This document shows, piece by piece, positions 19,044 to 27,370 of a DNA stretch of 64,000 nucleotides. The position numbers and the translations under genes are program-made. The DNA comes from JADJWR01 sp964610575. GTDB lineage: Bacteria; Pseudomonadota; Gammaproteobacteria; Burkholderiales; Burkholderiaceae_F. Location of the stretch: assembly GCA_964610575.1 (NCBI GenBank), contig CAZSYX010000005.1, forward strand, positions 1 through 64,000. Direction: 5' to 3'. Within the stretch, counting starts at the first letter, position 1; each line of letters begins with the position of its first letter. The notes under the pieces are model-generated. The model was not told the DNA's origin. It saw only the letters and a list, made by a program, of their open reading frames with translations, and did not search any database.

Positions 19044-19343
19044 TTACTTTCCTGAAATGGGAGGGGGAGTGACGCCTGCTTCTTCCGGCGTCTGCAGAAC
19101 CAGGGACAGCGCGTGCACCTCGCGCTGCATCATCGGACCGAGCGAATCATACACAAGGCGATGCCGGGCCAGCCGCGGCAGGCCCGCGAAACGGTGGCTC
19201 ACGATGCGCAGGCGGTAGTGCCCGCCACCGCGCTTCGCGCCCTCGTGGCCGGCGTGCATGACACTGTCGTCGTCGATCGCCAATGACAGCGGCTGCAGCG
19301 CCTGCAACCGCTCGCGCAGCCGCTCGACGGTGCCCTCAGGCAT
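19044..19343 (-). CDS. bolA: BolA family protein
   Basis: This 99-residue protein fits the BolA fold, with an N-terminal helix, then HAGHEGAKRGGGHYRLRIVS and the conserved RHRLVYDSLGPMM...VHALSL segment. BolA proteins pair with monothiol glutaredoxins and take part in iron-sulfur handling and stress morphology. Its start overlaps the yciB stop by 8 nt, and ppiC begins 4 nt after its stop, so it is embedded in an operon. Confidence 0.92.
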   Translation of the reverse strand: MPEGTVERLRERLQALQPLSLAIDDDSVMHAGHEGAKRGGGHYRLRIVSHRFAGLPRLARHRLVYDSLGPMMQREVHALSLVLQTPEEAGVTPPPISGK

Positions 19344-19962
19344 CCGGGGCTTCCTTGATGTGCTGCGACAGCCAGATGCCGATGCCGATGACGAAGGTGA
19401 GCGTCAGGCCCATCAGGCCGAACAGCTTGAAGTTGACCCAGGTGTCGGTCGAGAAGTTGTAGGCGACGAACAGGTTGGCGACGGCGAGCAGCGCGAAGAA
19501 GCCGCTCCATACCCAGAGCAGTCGTTCCCAGATCGGGCCGGGCAGCTCGATCTGCTGGCCGAGCAGGGTACGGACGAAATTGCGCTGCCAGAACACACGG
19601 CCGGCAACCAGGCTGCCTGCGAACAGCAGGTAGAGGATCGACGGCTTCCACTTGATGAACGTCTCGTCGTTGAGCCAGATCGTCGCGCCGCCGAAGACGA
19701 CGATCACCCCGAGCGACACCCACAGCATCGGCTCGACCCGCCGGCCACGCGCCAGCAGCCAGCCCACCTGGGCGAGCGAGGCGACGATTGCCACCGCGGT
19801 GGCGAGCAGGATCGGCGCCTGCGCCTCCGAGACCTTGCCGCTGGCAATCAGCGCACCGAGCCAGGTCGCGGCAAGTTGCGCAGCCTCGTGCGGAAACGAA
19901 TTGCCAAGTTTGTAGGCGACGAAGAACAGGATGACCGGAAACAGGTCGAACAGCAGCTTCAT
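19336..19962 (-). CDS. yciB: Inner-membrane septation protein YciB (IspZ)
   Basis: This 208-residue membrane protein begins MKLLFDLFPVILFF, the YciB/IspZ signature, and contains FIKWKPSILYLLF and YNFSTDTWVNFKLFG. About five to six membrane segments are predicted by eye. YciB affects cell-envelope synthesis and septation. The ATG at 19962 overlaps the msrB TGA as ATGA, and its 3' end overlaps bolA, so translation is coupled on both sides. The frame is open upstream, but only as a shadow of msrB. Confidence 0.94.
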   Translation of the reverse strand: MKLLFDLFPVILFFVAYKLGNSFPHEAAQLAATWLGALIASGKVSEAQAPILLATAVAIVASLAQVGWLLARGRRVEPMLWVSLGVIVVFGGATIWLNDETFIKWKPSILYLLFAGSLVAGRVFWQRNFVRTLLGQQIELPGPIWERLLWVWSGFFALLAVANLFVAYNFSTDTWVNFKLFGLMGLTLTFVIGIGIWLSQHIKEAPDA

Positions 19963-20369
19963 CGGGCCTTCCCCGCCTCGACCGGCTCGAAGACCAGCGA
20001 GGCCGAGTTGATGCAGTAGCGCAGGCCGGTCGGCGGCGGGCCGTCGTCGAAGACGTGGCCGAGGTGTGCGTCGCAGACATTGCACAGAATCTCGGTGCGC
20101 ACCATGCCGAGGCTGTGATCGGGTTCCTCGCGAACGTTGGCCGGGTCGATCGGTTCGAAGTAGCTTGGCCAGCCGCAACCCGAATCGAACTTGGTGTCGG
20201 AGGCGAAGAGCCGCGTGCCGCAGCACACGCAGCGGTAGATGCCGGCCGCCTTGTGGCTCCAGTAGCGGCCGGTGAACGGCGGCTCGGTCGCCTTGTGCCG
20301 CGTGACGGCATAGGAGATCGTCGACAGGCGGTCGCGCCACTCGGCGTCGGTCTTGCTGACCTTCTTCAT
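19959..20369 (-). CDS. msrB: Peptide-methionine (R)-S-oxide reductase
   Basis: MsrB reduces the R form of methionine sulfoxide in proteins. The 136-residue product has both zinc-binding CxxC pairs (CVCC and CNVC), the GCGWPSYFEP core, and the catalytic Cys in RYCINSASL near the C-terminus. I chose ATG 20369 (MKKVSKTDAEW) rather than codons further upstream because this is the usual family N-terminus. It begins 5 nt after the selO stop and overlaps yciB by 4 nt. Confidence 0.95.
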   Translation of the reverse strand: MKKVSKTDAEWRDRLSTISYAVTRHKATEPPFTGRYWSHKAAGIYRCVCCGTRLFASDTKFDSGCGWPSYFEPIDPANVREEPDHSLGMVRTEILCNVCDAHLGHVFDDGPPPTGLRYCINSASLVFEPVEAGKAR

Positions 20370-20374
20370 CGTCG

Positions 20375-21910
20375 TCAGGACGAGCACGACAGGCTCAGGC
20401 TGCCGGCCCACTGAGGCGGTGCCTTGGCGTAATCGTCGAACTCGGGTTGTTCGTCGTAGGGCCGCGCCAGCACGCGCAGCACCCGTTCGACCTCCGAAAA
20501 GTCGCGCGGTTCACCGCCATCGCCGCGCGCCTTGCGGATGGCGACCTCGGCGAGGTGGTTGCGCAGCACGTACTTCGGGTTGATGCGGTTCATCCGCTCG
20601 GCGCGCTCGGCATCGATGCTGCCTTCGCGGCGGAGCCTGGCGCGGTAGTCGACGGCCCACGCATCGAAGGCGGAGCGATCGGCGAACAGATCACGCACGG
20701 CGGCATCCTCCGCGTCGGATCCTGCTTCGCCCGGCAGCGTTCCGAGCTTGCGCCAGAACTGCGTCCAGTCGACCCGATTGGCGTGCAGCACGCCGATCAG
20801 CTGCTCGATCAGTGCCTCGTCGCCGGACTCAGAGGTGAGCAGGCCGAGCTTGGCGCGCATTACCTCGTCGATCGCCTGCGCGTACTCGTCCTTGTAGGTC
20901 TCCAGCGCCGCCTGGGTCGCCTCGACGTCGACGGTCAGCGGGATCATTGCCTGGCCCAGGCAGTACAGGTTCCAGTGCGCCACCGCCGGCTGCTGGTTGT
21001 AGGCGTAGCGGCCGTGCTCGTCGGAATGATTGCAGATGTGCCCAACGTCGAAGGCATCGATGAAACCGAACGGGCCGTAGTCGATCGTCAGCCCAAGGAT
21101 CGACATGTTGTCCGAGTTCAGCACGCCGTGGCAGAAGCCCACGCCCTGCCACTGCGCGATCAGCCGCGCTGTGCGCCGTGCCACCTCGCGCAGCAGCGCC
21201 AGGTAGGCCGCCGGGCCGTCGCCTGCCTCACGGCACTGCGGGAAGAAGCGGTCGATCACGTAGTCGGCCAGCTGCCTGAGCGCCTCGTGCTCGCCTCGCC
21301 AGAAGAAGAACTCGAAGGAGCCGAAGCGCACGAAGCTCGGCGCCATGCGGGTGACCACCGCCGCCGTCTCGACGGTCTCGCGGAACACCGGCTGGTCCGA
21401 GCCCATGACCGCCAGCGCCCGCGTGGTCGGGATGCCGAGCGCGTTCATCGCCTCCGAGCAGAGGAACTCGCGGATCGACGAGCGCAGCACGGCGCGGCCG
21501 TCGCCCATGCGCGAATAGGGTGTCTTGCCCGAACCCTTCAGCTGTAGTTCCCACAAGTTACCGTCGGCTCCTTGAACGCCGCCGAGCAGCAGGGCGCGGC
21601 CGTCACCGAGTTGTGGCACGTAGACGCCGAACTGGTGGCCCGAGTAGACGGCGGCGAGTGGATCGGTGCCGGCGATGACTGCCGAGCCTGCCAGCGGCTC
21701 GATCACGTCGGCGCTGCGCAGCGCCCCGGCATCCAGCCCGATCAGCGTTGCCGCCTCCGGCGCGGCGGCGACGAAGTACGGGTCCGGCAGCGGGGTGGGG
21801 GCGAGCCGCGTGTAGAAGTGCCCGGTCAGCCGTCCGAAGGTGTTGTCCCAGGCCAGTTCGGCCAGGGGCGACGGCGAGAGCAGGGGTAGTGGGCGTTCGG
21901 GGGCGTTCAA
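20375..21910 (-). CDS. selO: Protein adenylyltransferase SelO (YdiU/UPF0061)
   Basis: SelO is a pseudokinase-fold enzyme that transfers AMP to Ser, Thr or Tyr of target proteins and links to redox control. Visible landmarks are YSGHQFGVYVPQLGDGRA, GSGKTPYSRMGDGRAVLRSS, the metal-binding SDNMSILGLTIDYGPFGF and HWNLYCLGQA. The C-terminus ends SLSLSCSS; the Cys (TGC) occupies the place of selenocysteine in animal SelO. I favour TTG at 21910 (511 residues) because GGAG lies 6 nt upstream; another TTG lies 19 codons further up. msrB follows after 5 nt, suggesting a joint oxidative-stress role. Confidence 0.93.
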   Translation of the reverse strand: MNAPERPLPLLSPSPLAELAWDNTFGRLTGHFYTRLAPTPLPDPYFVAAAPEAATLIGLDAGALRSADVIEPLAGSAVIAGTDPLAAVYSGHQFGVYVPQLGDGRALLLGGVQGADGNLWELQLKGSGKTPYSRMGDGRAVLRSSIREFLCSEAMNALGIPTTRALAVMGSDQPVFRETVETAAVVTRMAPSFVRFGSFEFFFWRGEHEALRQLADYVIDRFFPQCREAGDGPAAYLALLREVARRTARLIAQWQGVGFCHGVLNSDNMSILGLTIDYGPFGFIDAFDVGHICNHSDEHGRYAYNQQPAVAHWNLYCLGQAMIPLTVDVEATQAALETYKDEYAQAIDEVMRAKLGLLTSESGDEALIEQLIGVLHANRVDWTQFWRKLGTLPGEAGSDAEDAAVRDLFADRSAFDAWAVDYRARLRREGSIDAERAERMNRINPKYVLRNHLAEVAIRKARGDGGEPRDFSEVERVLRVLARPYDEQPEFDDYAKAPPQWAGSLSLSCSS

Positions 21911-21996
21911 GCAGGGCTCCGCGGCAGGGGGTAATTGTACCGGCCGCTTGTACACTGCCGCCGCCAAAAAACCATCGAGAACGCGAGGAGACCGGG
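21911..21996. promoter_or_regulatory. Divergent selO / acyl-CoA ligase promoter region
   Basis: This 86-bp gap must hold promoters for both directions. TACAAT on the minus strand (21934-21939) is a good -10 for selO, and TACACT on the plus strand (21951-21956) is a possible -10 for the ligase. TTGTAC occurs twice (21935-21940 and 21949-21954). The 7-bp arms GCGGCAG (21921-21927) and CTGCCGC (21955-21961) flank the whole region. No -35 is clear. Confidence 0.4.
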
Positions 21997-23640
21997 ATGC
22001 TGCATGGCCTGATGATGGATGTGCCCCTGTTGATCAGTTCGCTGATCGAGCACGCCGACCGACATCATGGGGACGCGGAAATCGTTTCGCGCCGGGTCGA
22101 GGGCGACGTTCACCGCTGCAACTACCGTCAGCTGCACCGGCGCGCGCGGCAGATGGCCAATGCACTTGCCGCCCTGGAAGTGGGCCAGTCCGACCGTGTC
22201 GCCACCCTCGCATGGAACGGCTACCGGCACCTCGAGCTTTACTTCGCCGTCTCCGGCAGCGGCGCCGTGCTGCACACGATCAACCCGCGGCTGCATCCCG
22301 AGCAGATCGCCTGGATCGTCAATCATGCCGACAACAAGCTGTTGTTCTTCGACCTGACGTTCCTGCCGATCATCGAGGCGATCGCGCCGCATTGCCGCGG
22401 GGTGCGCAAGTTCATCGCGATGATCGACCGGGCCAGGATGCCCGCCAGCAGCAAGGTCGACCTGGTCTGCTACGAGGACCTCATCGATACGCACTCGGAC
22501 CGGTTCGTCTGGCCCGTCTTCGACGAACGGCAGGCCTCATCGCTGTGCTACACGTCGGGCACGACCGGCAACCCGAAGGGCGTGCTGTACAGCCACCGCT
22601 CGACACTGCTGCATGCCTACGCAGCGGTCGCACCCGATGCATTGAACCTGTCGAGCAAGGACACCGTGCTGCCGGTGGTGCCGATGTTCCATGTCAACGC
22701 CTGGGGCTTGCCTTACGCGTCGCCGATGGTGGGCGCGAAGCTGGTGATGCCCGGCCCGAATCTCGATGGCAGGTCGCTGCACGACCTCTTCGAGGCGGAG
22801 CAGGTCACCGTTTCCGCCGGTGTGCCGACGGTCTGGCAGGGGCTGCTGGCGCACACGGAGTCGAATGGGCTGAAGTTTTCGTCGATGAAGCGCACGGTGA
22901 TCGGCGGCTCCGCCTGCCCGCCTGCGATGACGAAGCTGTTCGAGGAGAAGTACGGGGTTCAAGTGCTGCATGCCTGGGGCATGACGGAAATGAGCCCGCT
23001 CGGCACGGTCTGTTCGTTCAAGGCGAAGCACGAGGCGCTGAGCAGCGAGAACAGGCGCACCCTGCAGAACAAGCAGGGCCGGGTGATATTTGGCGTCGAC
23101 ATGCGGGTCGTCGGCGAGGACGGCGGCGAGCTGCCGTGGGACGGCAAGGCGTACGGCAGCCTGCTGGTGCGCGGGCCGTGGGTGCTGCGCGAGTACTTCA
23201 AGGGCGAGGGCGGCAACCCGCTGCAGACGGATGGCGCTGGCCGCGGCTGGTTTCCCACCGGCGACGTGGTCACCATCGATACCGACGGCTACATGCTCAT
23301 CACCGACCGCACCAAGGACGTGATCAAGTCGGGCGGCGAATGGATCAGCTCGATCGAGATCGAGAACATCGCCGTCGCGCATCCCGCAGTGGCGATGGCC
23401 GCCTGCATCTCTGCGCGGCATCCGAAATGGGACGAGCGGCCGTTGCTGGTGGTGATGCGCAAGCCGGGTGCCGAGGTCACGCGCGAGCAACTGATCGCCT
23501 TCTACGAGGGCAAGGTCGCCAAGTGGCAGGTGCCTGACGACGTCGTCTTCGTCGAGTCGATCCCGCTCGGCGCCACCGGCAAGATGCTGAAGAACCGGCT
23601 GCGCGAGCAGTTCAAGGACTACCGGCTGCCCGGCGCGTAG
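21997..23640 (+). CDS. Acyl-CoA ligase (AMP-forming), DmdB / medium-chain type
   Basis: This 547-residue member of the ANL superfamily activates a carboxylic acid to its CoA thioester. The phosphate-binding loop is YTSGTTGNPKG, followed by the second core motif HAWGMTEMSP, FPTGDVVTID and the C-terminal catalytic Lys in GATGKMLKN. The N-terminus MLHGLMMDVPLLISSLIEHA resembles 3-(methylthio)propionyl-CoA ligases and related medium-chain ligases. ATG 21997 has GAGGAG 7-8 nt upstream. The gene precedes a Liv-type importer and beta-oxidation genes, so I infer it activates the imported or released acid; the actual substrate is unknown. Confidence 0.88.
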   Translation: MLHGLMMDVPLLISSLIEHADRHHGDAEIVSRRVEGDVHRCNYRQLHRRARQMANALAALEVGQSDRVATLAWNGYRHLELYFAVSGSGAVLHTINPRLHPEQIAWIVNHADNKLLFFDLTFLPIIEAIAPHCRGVRKFIAMIDRARMPASSKVDLVCYEDLIDTHSDRFVWPVFDERQASSLCYTSGTTGNPKGVLYSHRSTLLHAYAAVAPDALNLSSKDTVLPVVPMFHVNAWGLPYASPMVGAKLVMPGPNLDGRSLHDLFEAEQVTVSAGVPTVWQGLLAHTESNGLKFSSMKRTVIGGSACPPAMTKLFEEKYGVQVLHAWGMTEMSPLGTVCSFKAKHEALSSENRRTLQNKQGRVIFGVDMRVVGEDGGELPWDGKAYGSLLVRGPWVLREYFKGEGGNPLQTDGAGRGWFPTGDVVTIDTDGYMLITDRTKDVIKSGGEWISSIEIENIAVAHPAVAMAACISARHPKWDERPLLVVMRKPGAEVTREQLIAFYEGKVAKWQVPDDVVFVESIPLGATGKMLKNRLREQFKDYRLPGA

Positions 23641-23658
23641 CGCCGCCGCGCCGCAGGC

Positions 23659-23686
23659 TTGCGCGGCAGGGTGCTTTCTGTATTCT
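23659..23686 (+). promoter_or_regulatory. Putative sigma-70 promoter before the Liv operon
   Basis: TTGCGC (23659-23664) and TATTCT (23681-23686) are separated by 16 nt, a reasonable sigma-70 spacing. They lie 37 nt before the binding-protein ATG and just after the acyl-CoA ligase stop. This would allow the transporter to be expressed independently of the ligase. Confidence 0.4.
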
Positions 23687-23722
23687 CCCCGCAGCCTTGA
23701 AGAGCCACCTGGGAGACAGACG

Positions 23723-24991
23723 ATGATGCGCACAGCACGGGCTCTCGCGCTGGCCGTTGCAGCGGTCGCGGCATGCGGGACGGTCGTGGCACAGAGCAAG
23801 GGGGGCGCGCCGTCGGCGCAGACGGTGAAGATCGCCTACCTCGACCCGCTGTCGGGTCCGTTCGCAGCGGTCGGCCAGAACATCCTCAAGCACTTCCAGG
23901 TCGCTGCCGAGATGGCCAGCACCAAGCAGCTGGCCGGGGCCGGGATCAGGTTCGAGATCATTCCGTTCGACAGCAAGGGTTCGCCGCAGGAGGCGCTGAC
24001 GCTGCTGCGAGCGATCGCCGACCAGGGCATCCACTACGTGGTACAGGGACAGGGCTCGCACGTGGCGATCCCGCTGTCCGAGGCCATCGCCCGCAACAAC
24101 GAGCGCAACCCGAAGCAGTCGATCGTCTTCCTGAACTATGCGGCGATTGACCCGGATCTGACCAACAGCAAGTGCAACTTCTGGCACTTCGCCTTCGACG
24201 CCAACACGGAAATGAAGATGGAGGCGCTGACGGATTACATGAAGGGCAAGCCGGAGATCAAGACGGTCTACCTGCTGAACCAGAACTACTCGCACGGCCA
24301 GCAGACGGCGCGCTTCGCCAGGGAACTGCTGGCGCGCAAGCGGCCGGACGCGAAGATCGTCGGCGAGGATTTCGTGCCGCTCGGCCAGGTACGCGACTTC
24401 TCGCCGTACATCGCCAAGATCCGCGCCTCGGGCGCCGACACCGTCATCACCGGCAACTGGGGCACCGACCTGGTGCTGTTCGTGCGCGCCGCGCGCGACG
24501 CCGGCCTGACCGCGAATTTCTACACCTACTACGCCGGCGTGATCGGCACGCCGACCGCGATGGGCGCCTCCGGCGCCGACCGGGTGCGGATGGTGTCCTA
24601 CTGGCACCCGAACATCGAAAACAACCCGGCCGAGCCAATCTACGTCGACTTCAAGAAGCGCTTCAACGAGGAGTGGTACGTGCTTGCCTCGCAGACCTCG
24701 GTCACCATGCTGGCCGAGGCGATCAAGCGCGCCGGCAGCAGCGATCCGCTGAAGGTCGCGCACACGATGTCGGGCATGAAGATGAACGGCCTGATGGGCG
24801 AGATCGAGATGCGCGCCACCGACCATCAGCTGCAGCAGCCGCTGTACATCTCGACCTTCACCAAGGCCGGCGGGCCGGTCAAGTTCGACGCCGAGAAGAC
24901 CGGCTTCGGCTTTCGCACAGAGAAGGCGATCCCGACCTACGTCGCCTCGACGCCGACCTCGTGCAACATGCAGCGGCCAGCGAAGCCGTAG
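23723..24991 (+). CDS. livK: Branched-chain-amino-acid-type ABC transporter substrate-binding protein
   Basis: This 422-residue periplasmic protein belongs to the LivJ/LivK receptor family. The signal peptide covers about residues 1-23 (ending VVAQ). The mature protein starts with VKIAYLDPLSGPFAAVGQN, has QGSHVAIPLSEA in the first lobe, and LNQNYSHGQQ and ITGNWGTDL in the second. GGGAG precedes the tandem ATG at 23723/23726. The ligand is not shown; the acyl-CoA ligase upstream and beta-oxidation genes downstream suggest a carboxylate rather than, or besides, leucine-type amino acids. The permease and ATPase genes follow after a hairpin. Confidence 0.9.
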   Translation: MMRTARALALAVAAVAACGTVVAQSKGGAPSAQTVKIAYLDPLSGPFAAVGQNILKHFQVAAEMASTKQLAGAGIRFEIIPFDSKGSPQEALTLLRAIADQGIHYVVQGQGSHVAIPLSEAIARNNERNPKQSIVFLNYAAIDPDLTNSKCNFWHFAFDANTEMKMEALTDYMKGKPEIKTVYLLNQNYSHGQQTARFARELLARKRPDAKIVGEDFVPLGQVRDFSPYIAKIRASGADTVITGNWGTDLVLFVRAARDAGLTANFYTYYAGVIGTPTAMGASGADRVRMVSYWHPNIENNPAEPIYVDFKKRFNEEWYVLASQTSVTMLAEAIKRAGSSDPLKVAHTMSGMKMNGLMGEIEMRATDHQLQQPLYISTFTKAGGPVKFDAEKTGFGFRTEKAIPTYVASTPTSCNMQRPAKP

Positions 24992-25054
24992 CGGCAGGGT
25001 CTGGCTTTCAATCAAAGGGGATAGGCCGGCAGCAGGGCCCGTCCGCCTGAATCG

Positions 25055-25079
25055 ACCGGCCCGGATGAAGGGCCGGTTT
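25055..25079 (+). terminator. Hairpin between the binding-protein gene and livH
   Basis: ACCGGCCC (25055-25062) pairs with GGGCCGGT (25070-25077) around a 7-nt loop, and TT follows. The U run is too short for a strong terminator. A partial terminator or RNA-stabilising hairpin at this place is commonly used to make more binding protein than permease, so I read it that way. Confidence 0.45.
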
Positions 25080-25090
25080 CACATCCGGGC

Positions 25091-26050
25091 ATGAATCTCG
25101 AACTGTTCCTGGTGCAGCTGCTCAACGGCGTCAGCTACGGGCTGCTGCTGTTCATGCTCGCCGCCGGCCTGACGCTGATCTTCTCGATGATGGGCGTGCT
25201 CAATTTCGCGCACACCAGCTTCTACATGATCGGCGCCTACTTCGCCTACCAGCTGTCGGTGTGGATCGGCTTCTGGGCCGCGCTGCTGGTGGCGCCGCTG
25301 CTCGTGGGTGTCGTCGGCGCGGCGGTGGAGCAGTGGGGGCTGCGGCGCGTGCACAAATGGGGCCACGTGCCGGAACTGCTGTTCACTTTCGGACTTTCGT
25401 ACATCGTCTTCGAACTGGTGCAGGTGATCTGGGGCCGGGCGCCGGTGCCCTACCAGGTGCCGAGCGAGCTGGACCGGCCGGTTGCCTGGCTGCAGGCAGC
25501 CGGCATCACCTTCCCGCAGTACCGGATGTTCATGATGGCGGTGGCGATCCTGATGCTCGGCGCGCTGTGGCTGCTGCTGAAGCGCACGCGCATCGGGCTG
25601 GTGATCCAGGCGGCGCTGACCCATCCGGAAATGGTCGAGGCGCTCGGCCACAACGTGCCGCGCGTGTTCATGCTGGTCTTCGGCGCCGGCTGCGCGCTGG
25701 CGGGGCTGGCCGGCGTGATCGGCGGCAACGCCTTCGTCACCGAACCGGGCATGGCCGGCAGCGTCGGGGCGATCGTATTCGTGGTGATCGTCTTCGGCGG
25801 GCTCGGTTCAGTGGCCGGCGCCTTCATCGCCTCGCTGCTGCTCGGCCTGGTCGATGCCTTCGGCAAGACCAGCAGCGCGTCGCTCGCCGGGCTGCTTTCC
25901 TCCGCCGGAGTCGAGCTGGCGCCGCAGACCTTCGGTTACCCGGTGCTCAGCATGACGGTGGCGCAGGTCGCGCCGGTGCTGCCATACCTGATGCTGGTGC
26001 TGATCCTGATCTTCCGTCCGCGCGGCCTGATGGGCACCCGGGAGAGCTGA
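25091..26050 (+). CDS. livH: Liv-type ABC transporter permease LivH
   Basis: This 319-residue inner-membrane permease starts LFLVQLLNGVSYGLLLFMLA, the LivH hallmark, followed by LNFAHTSFYMIGAYFA. It has the EAA-type loop region around ALGHNVPRVF, and ends with IFRPRGLMG. About eight membrane segments are expected. It forms the channel with LivM and is energised by LivG and LivF. livM starts 9 nt downstream. Confidence 0.94.
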   Translation: MNLELFLVQLLNGVSYGLLLFMLAAGLTLIFSMMGVLNFAHTSFYMIGAYFAYQLSVWIGFWAALLVAPLLVGVVGAAVEQWGLRRVHKWGHVPELLFTFGLSYIVFELVQVIWGRAPVPYQVPSELDRPVAWLQAAGITFPQYRMFMMAVAILMLGALWLLLKRTRIGLVIQAALTHPEMVEALGHNVPRVFMLVFGAGCALAGLAGVIGGNAFVTEPGMAGSVGAIVFVVIVFGGLGSVAGAFIASLLLGLVDAFGKTSSASLAGLLSSAGVELAPQTFGYPVLSMTVAQVAPVLPYLMLVLILIFRPRGLMGTRES

Positions 26051-26059
26051 GGTTCCGAC

Positions 26060-27370
26060 GTGACGGTGCTTGGCGAACTGCACTTCAAGCCGCTGAACTT
26101 CGGCCGCTGGGTGATCTGGGGCTTAACGGCGATCGTCTTCATCGCCGCGCCGCAACTGTTCGCGAGCGGCTTCGCCCGCGCGCTGCTGTCGCAGATGGCC
26201 ATCATGATCATCTTTGCGTTGTCCTACAACATGCTGCTCGGGCAGACCGGGCTGCTGTCGTTCGGCCATGCGGTGTATTCGGGCCTTGGCGCTTATTTCG
26301 CGATCCACGCGCTGGCGCTGATCGGCAAGGGGTCGCTGGTCTTCCCGGTCTCCCTGCTGCCGTTGATCGGCGGCGCGGCGGGCCTGCTGTTCGGCGTCGT
26401 GTTTGGCTGGCTGACGACCAAGCGCGCCGGCACGACCTTCGCGATGATCTCGCTGGGGTTAGGCGAAATGGTCTTCGCCGCCTCGCTGATGTTCCCGGGC
26501 TTCTTCGGCGGCGAAGCGGGCATCAGCGGCAACCGCACCGCCGGCGGCCGCTTTCTCGGCATCGATGGATTGAGCTTCGGCCCGGACATCCAGGTCTACT
26601 ACCTGATCGCCACCTGGACCTTCCTGTGCATGATCGCCATGTACGCGCTGACACACACGCCGCTCGGCCGCATCGCCAACGCCGTGCGCGACAACCCGGA
26701 GCGCGCCGAGTTCATCGGCTACGACGCGCAGCGGGTGCGCTGGATCATGATGATGCTGGCAGGCTTCTTCGCCGGCGTTTCGGGAGGGCTGTCGGCCGTC
26801 AACCTCGAGAGCGTCGGCAGCGGGGCGGTGCACGCGGCGGTTTCCGGCGGCGTGCTGCTGGCGGCGTTCATCGGCGGCGTGCTGTTCTTCTTCGGGCCGA
26901 TCCTCGGTGCCGTCGTGTTCGTGTTCTTCGCCTTCGCGCTGTCGGAATACACGCCGGCGTGGCACCTGTACCTCGGCGTGTTCTTCGTGGCTCTGGTGAT
27001 GTTCGCACCGGGCGGGCTGTCGAGCCTGCTCCTGCTCAACCTGCGGGTGGCCAGGTTGGGCAAGTTCCGCCGACTGCGCGATCCCTATGTCGGCGTGCTC
27101 GGCACCGGCGGGCTGCTTGCCGCCGGCATCGCGCTGCTGATCGAGATGACCTACCACCTGACGCTCGGCATCGGCACCGGCTCGAGCGTGAAGGTTTTCG
27201 GCTTTCCCTTCGACACGACGCGCGGCGAAAGCTGGGTGTTCGGCTCCGCGCTGGTGGCTGCCAGCGGCATGGCCTTCGAATACATGCGGCGCCGCTTCAA
27301 GCGCGAGTGGGACGCCATCGCCATCGAGATCGAGGACTGGCGGCGCGACAACCCGGAGCAGGACCAGTGA
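26060..27370 (+). CDS. livM: Liv-type ABC transporter permease LivM with C-terminal extension
   Basis: This 436-residue permease begins with GTG at 26060. The core has SYNMLLGQTGLLSFGHAVYSGLGAY, FAGVSGGLSAVN and the LivM end FAPGGLSSLLLL. Beyond that normal end lies an extra stretch of about 115 residues with two more hydrophobic segments and a charged tail (EIEDWRRDNPEQDQ). Standard LivM proteins stop shortly after the APGG element, so the tail is an addition of unknown role. The stop overlaps the livG GTG as GTGA. Confidence 0.92.
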   Translation: MTVLGELHFKPLNFGRWVIWGLTAIVFIAAPQLFASGFARALLSQMAIMIIFALSYNMLLGQTGLLSFGHAVYSGLGAYFAIHALALIGKGSLVFPVSLLPLIGGAAGLLFGVVFGWLTTKRAGTTFAMISLGLGEMVFAASLMFPGFFGGEAGISGNRTAGGRFLGIDGLSFGPDIQVYYLIATWTFLCMIAMYALTHTPLGRIANAVRDNPERAEFIGYDAQRVRWIMMMLAGFFAGVSGGLSAVNLESVGSGAVHAAVSGGVLLAAFIGGVLFFFGPILGAVVFVFFAFALSEYTPAWHLYLGVFFVALVMFAPGGLSSLLLLNLRVARLGKFRRLRDPYVGVLGTGGLLAAGIALLIEMTYHLTLGIGTGSSVKVFGFPFDTTRGESWVFGSALVAASGMAFEYMRRRFKREWDAIAIEIEDWRRDNPEQDQ

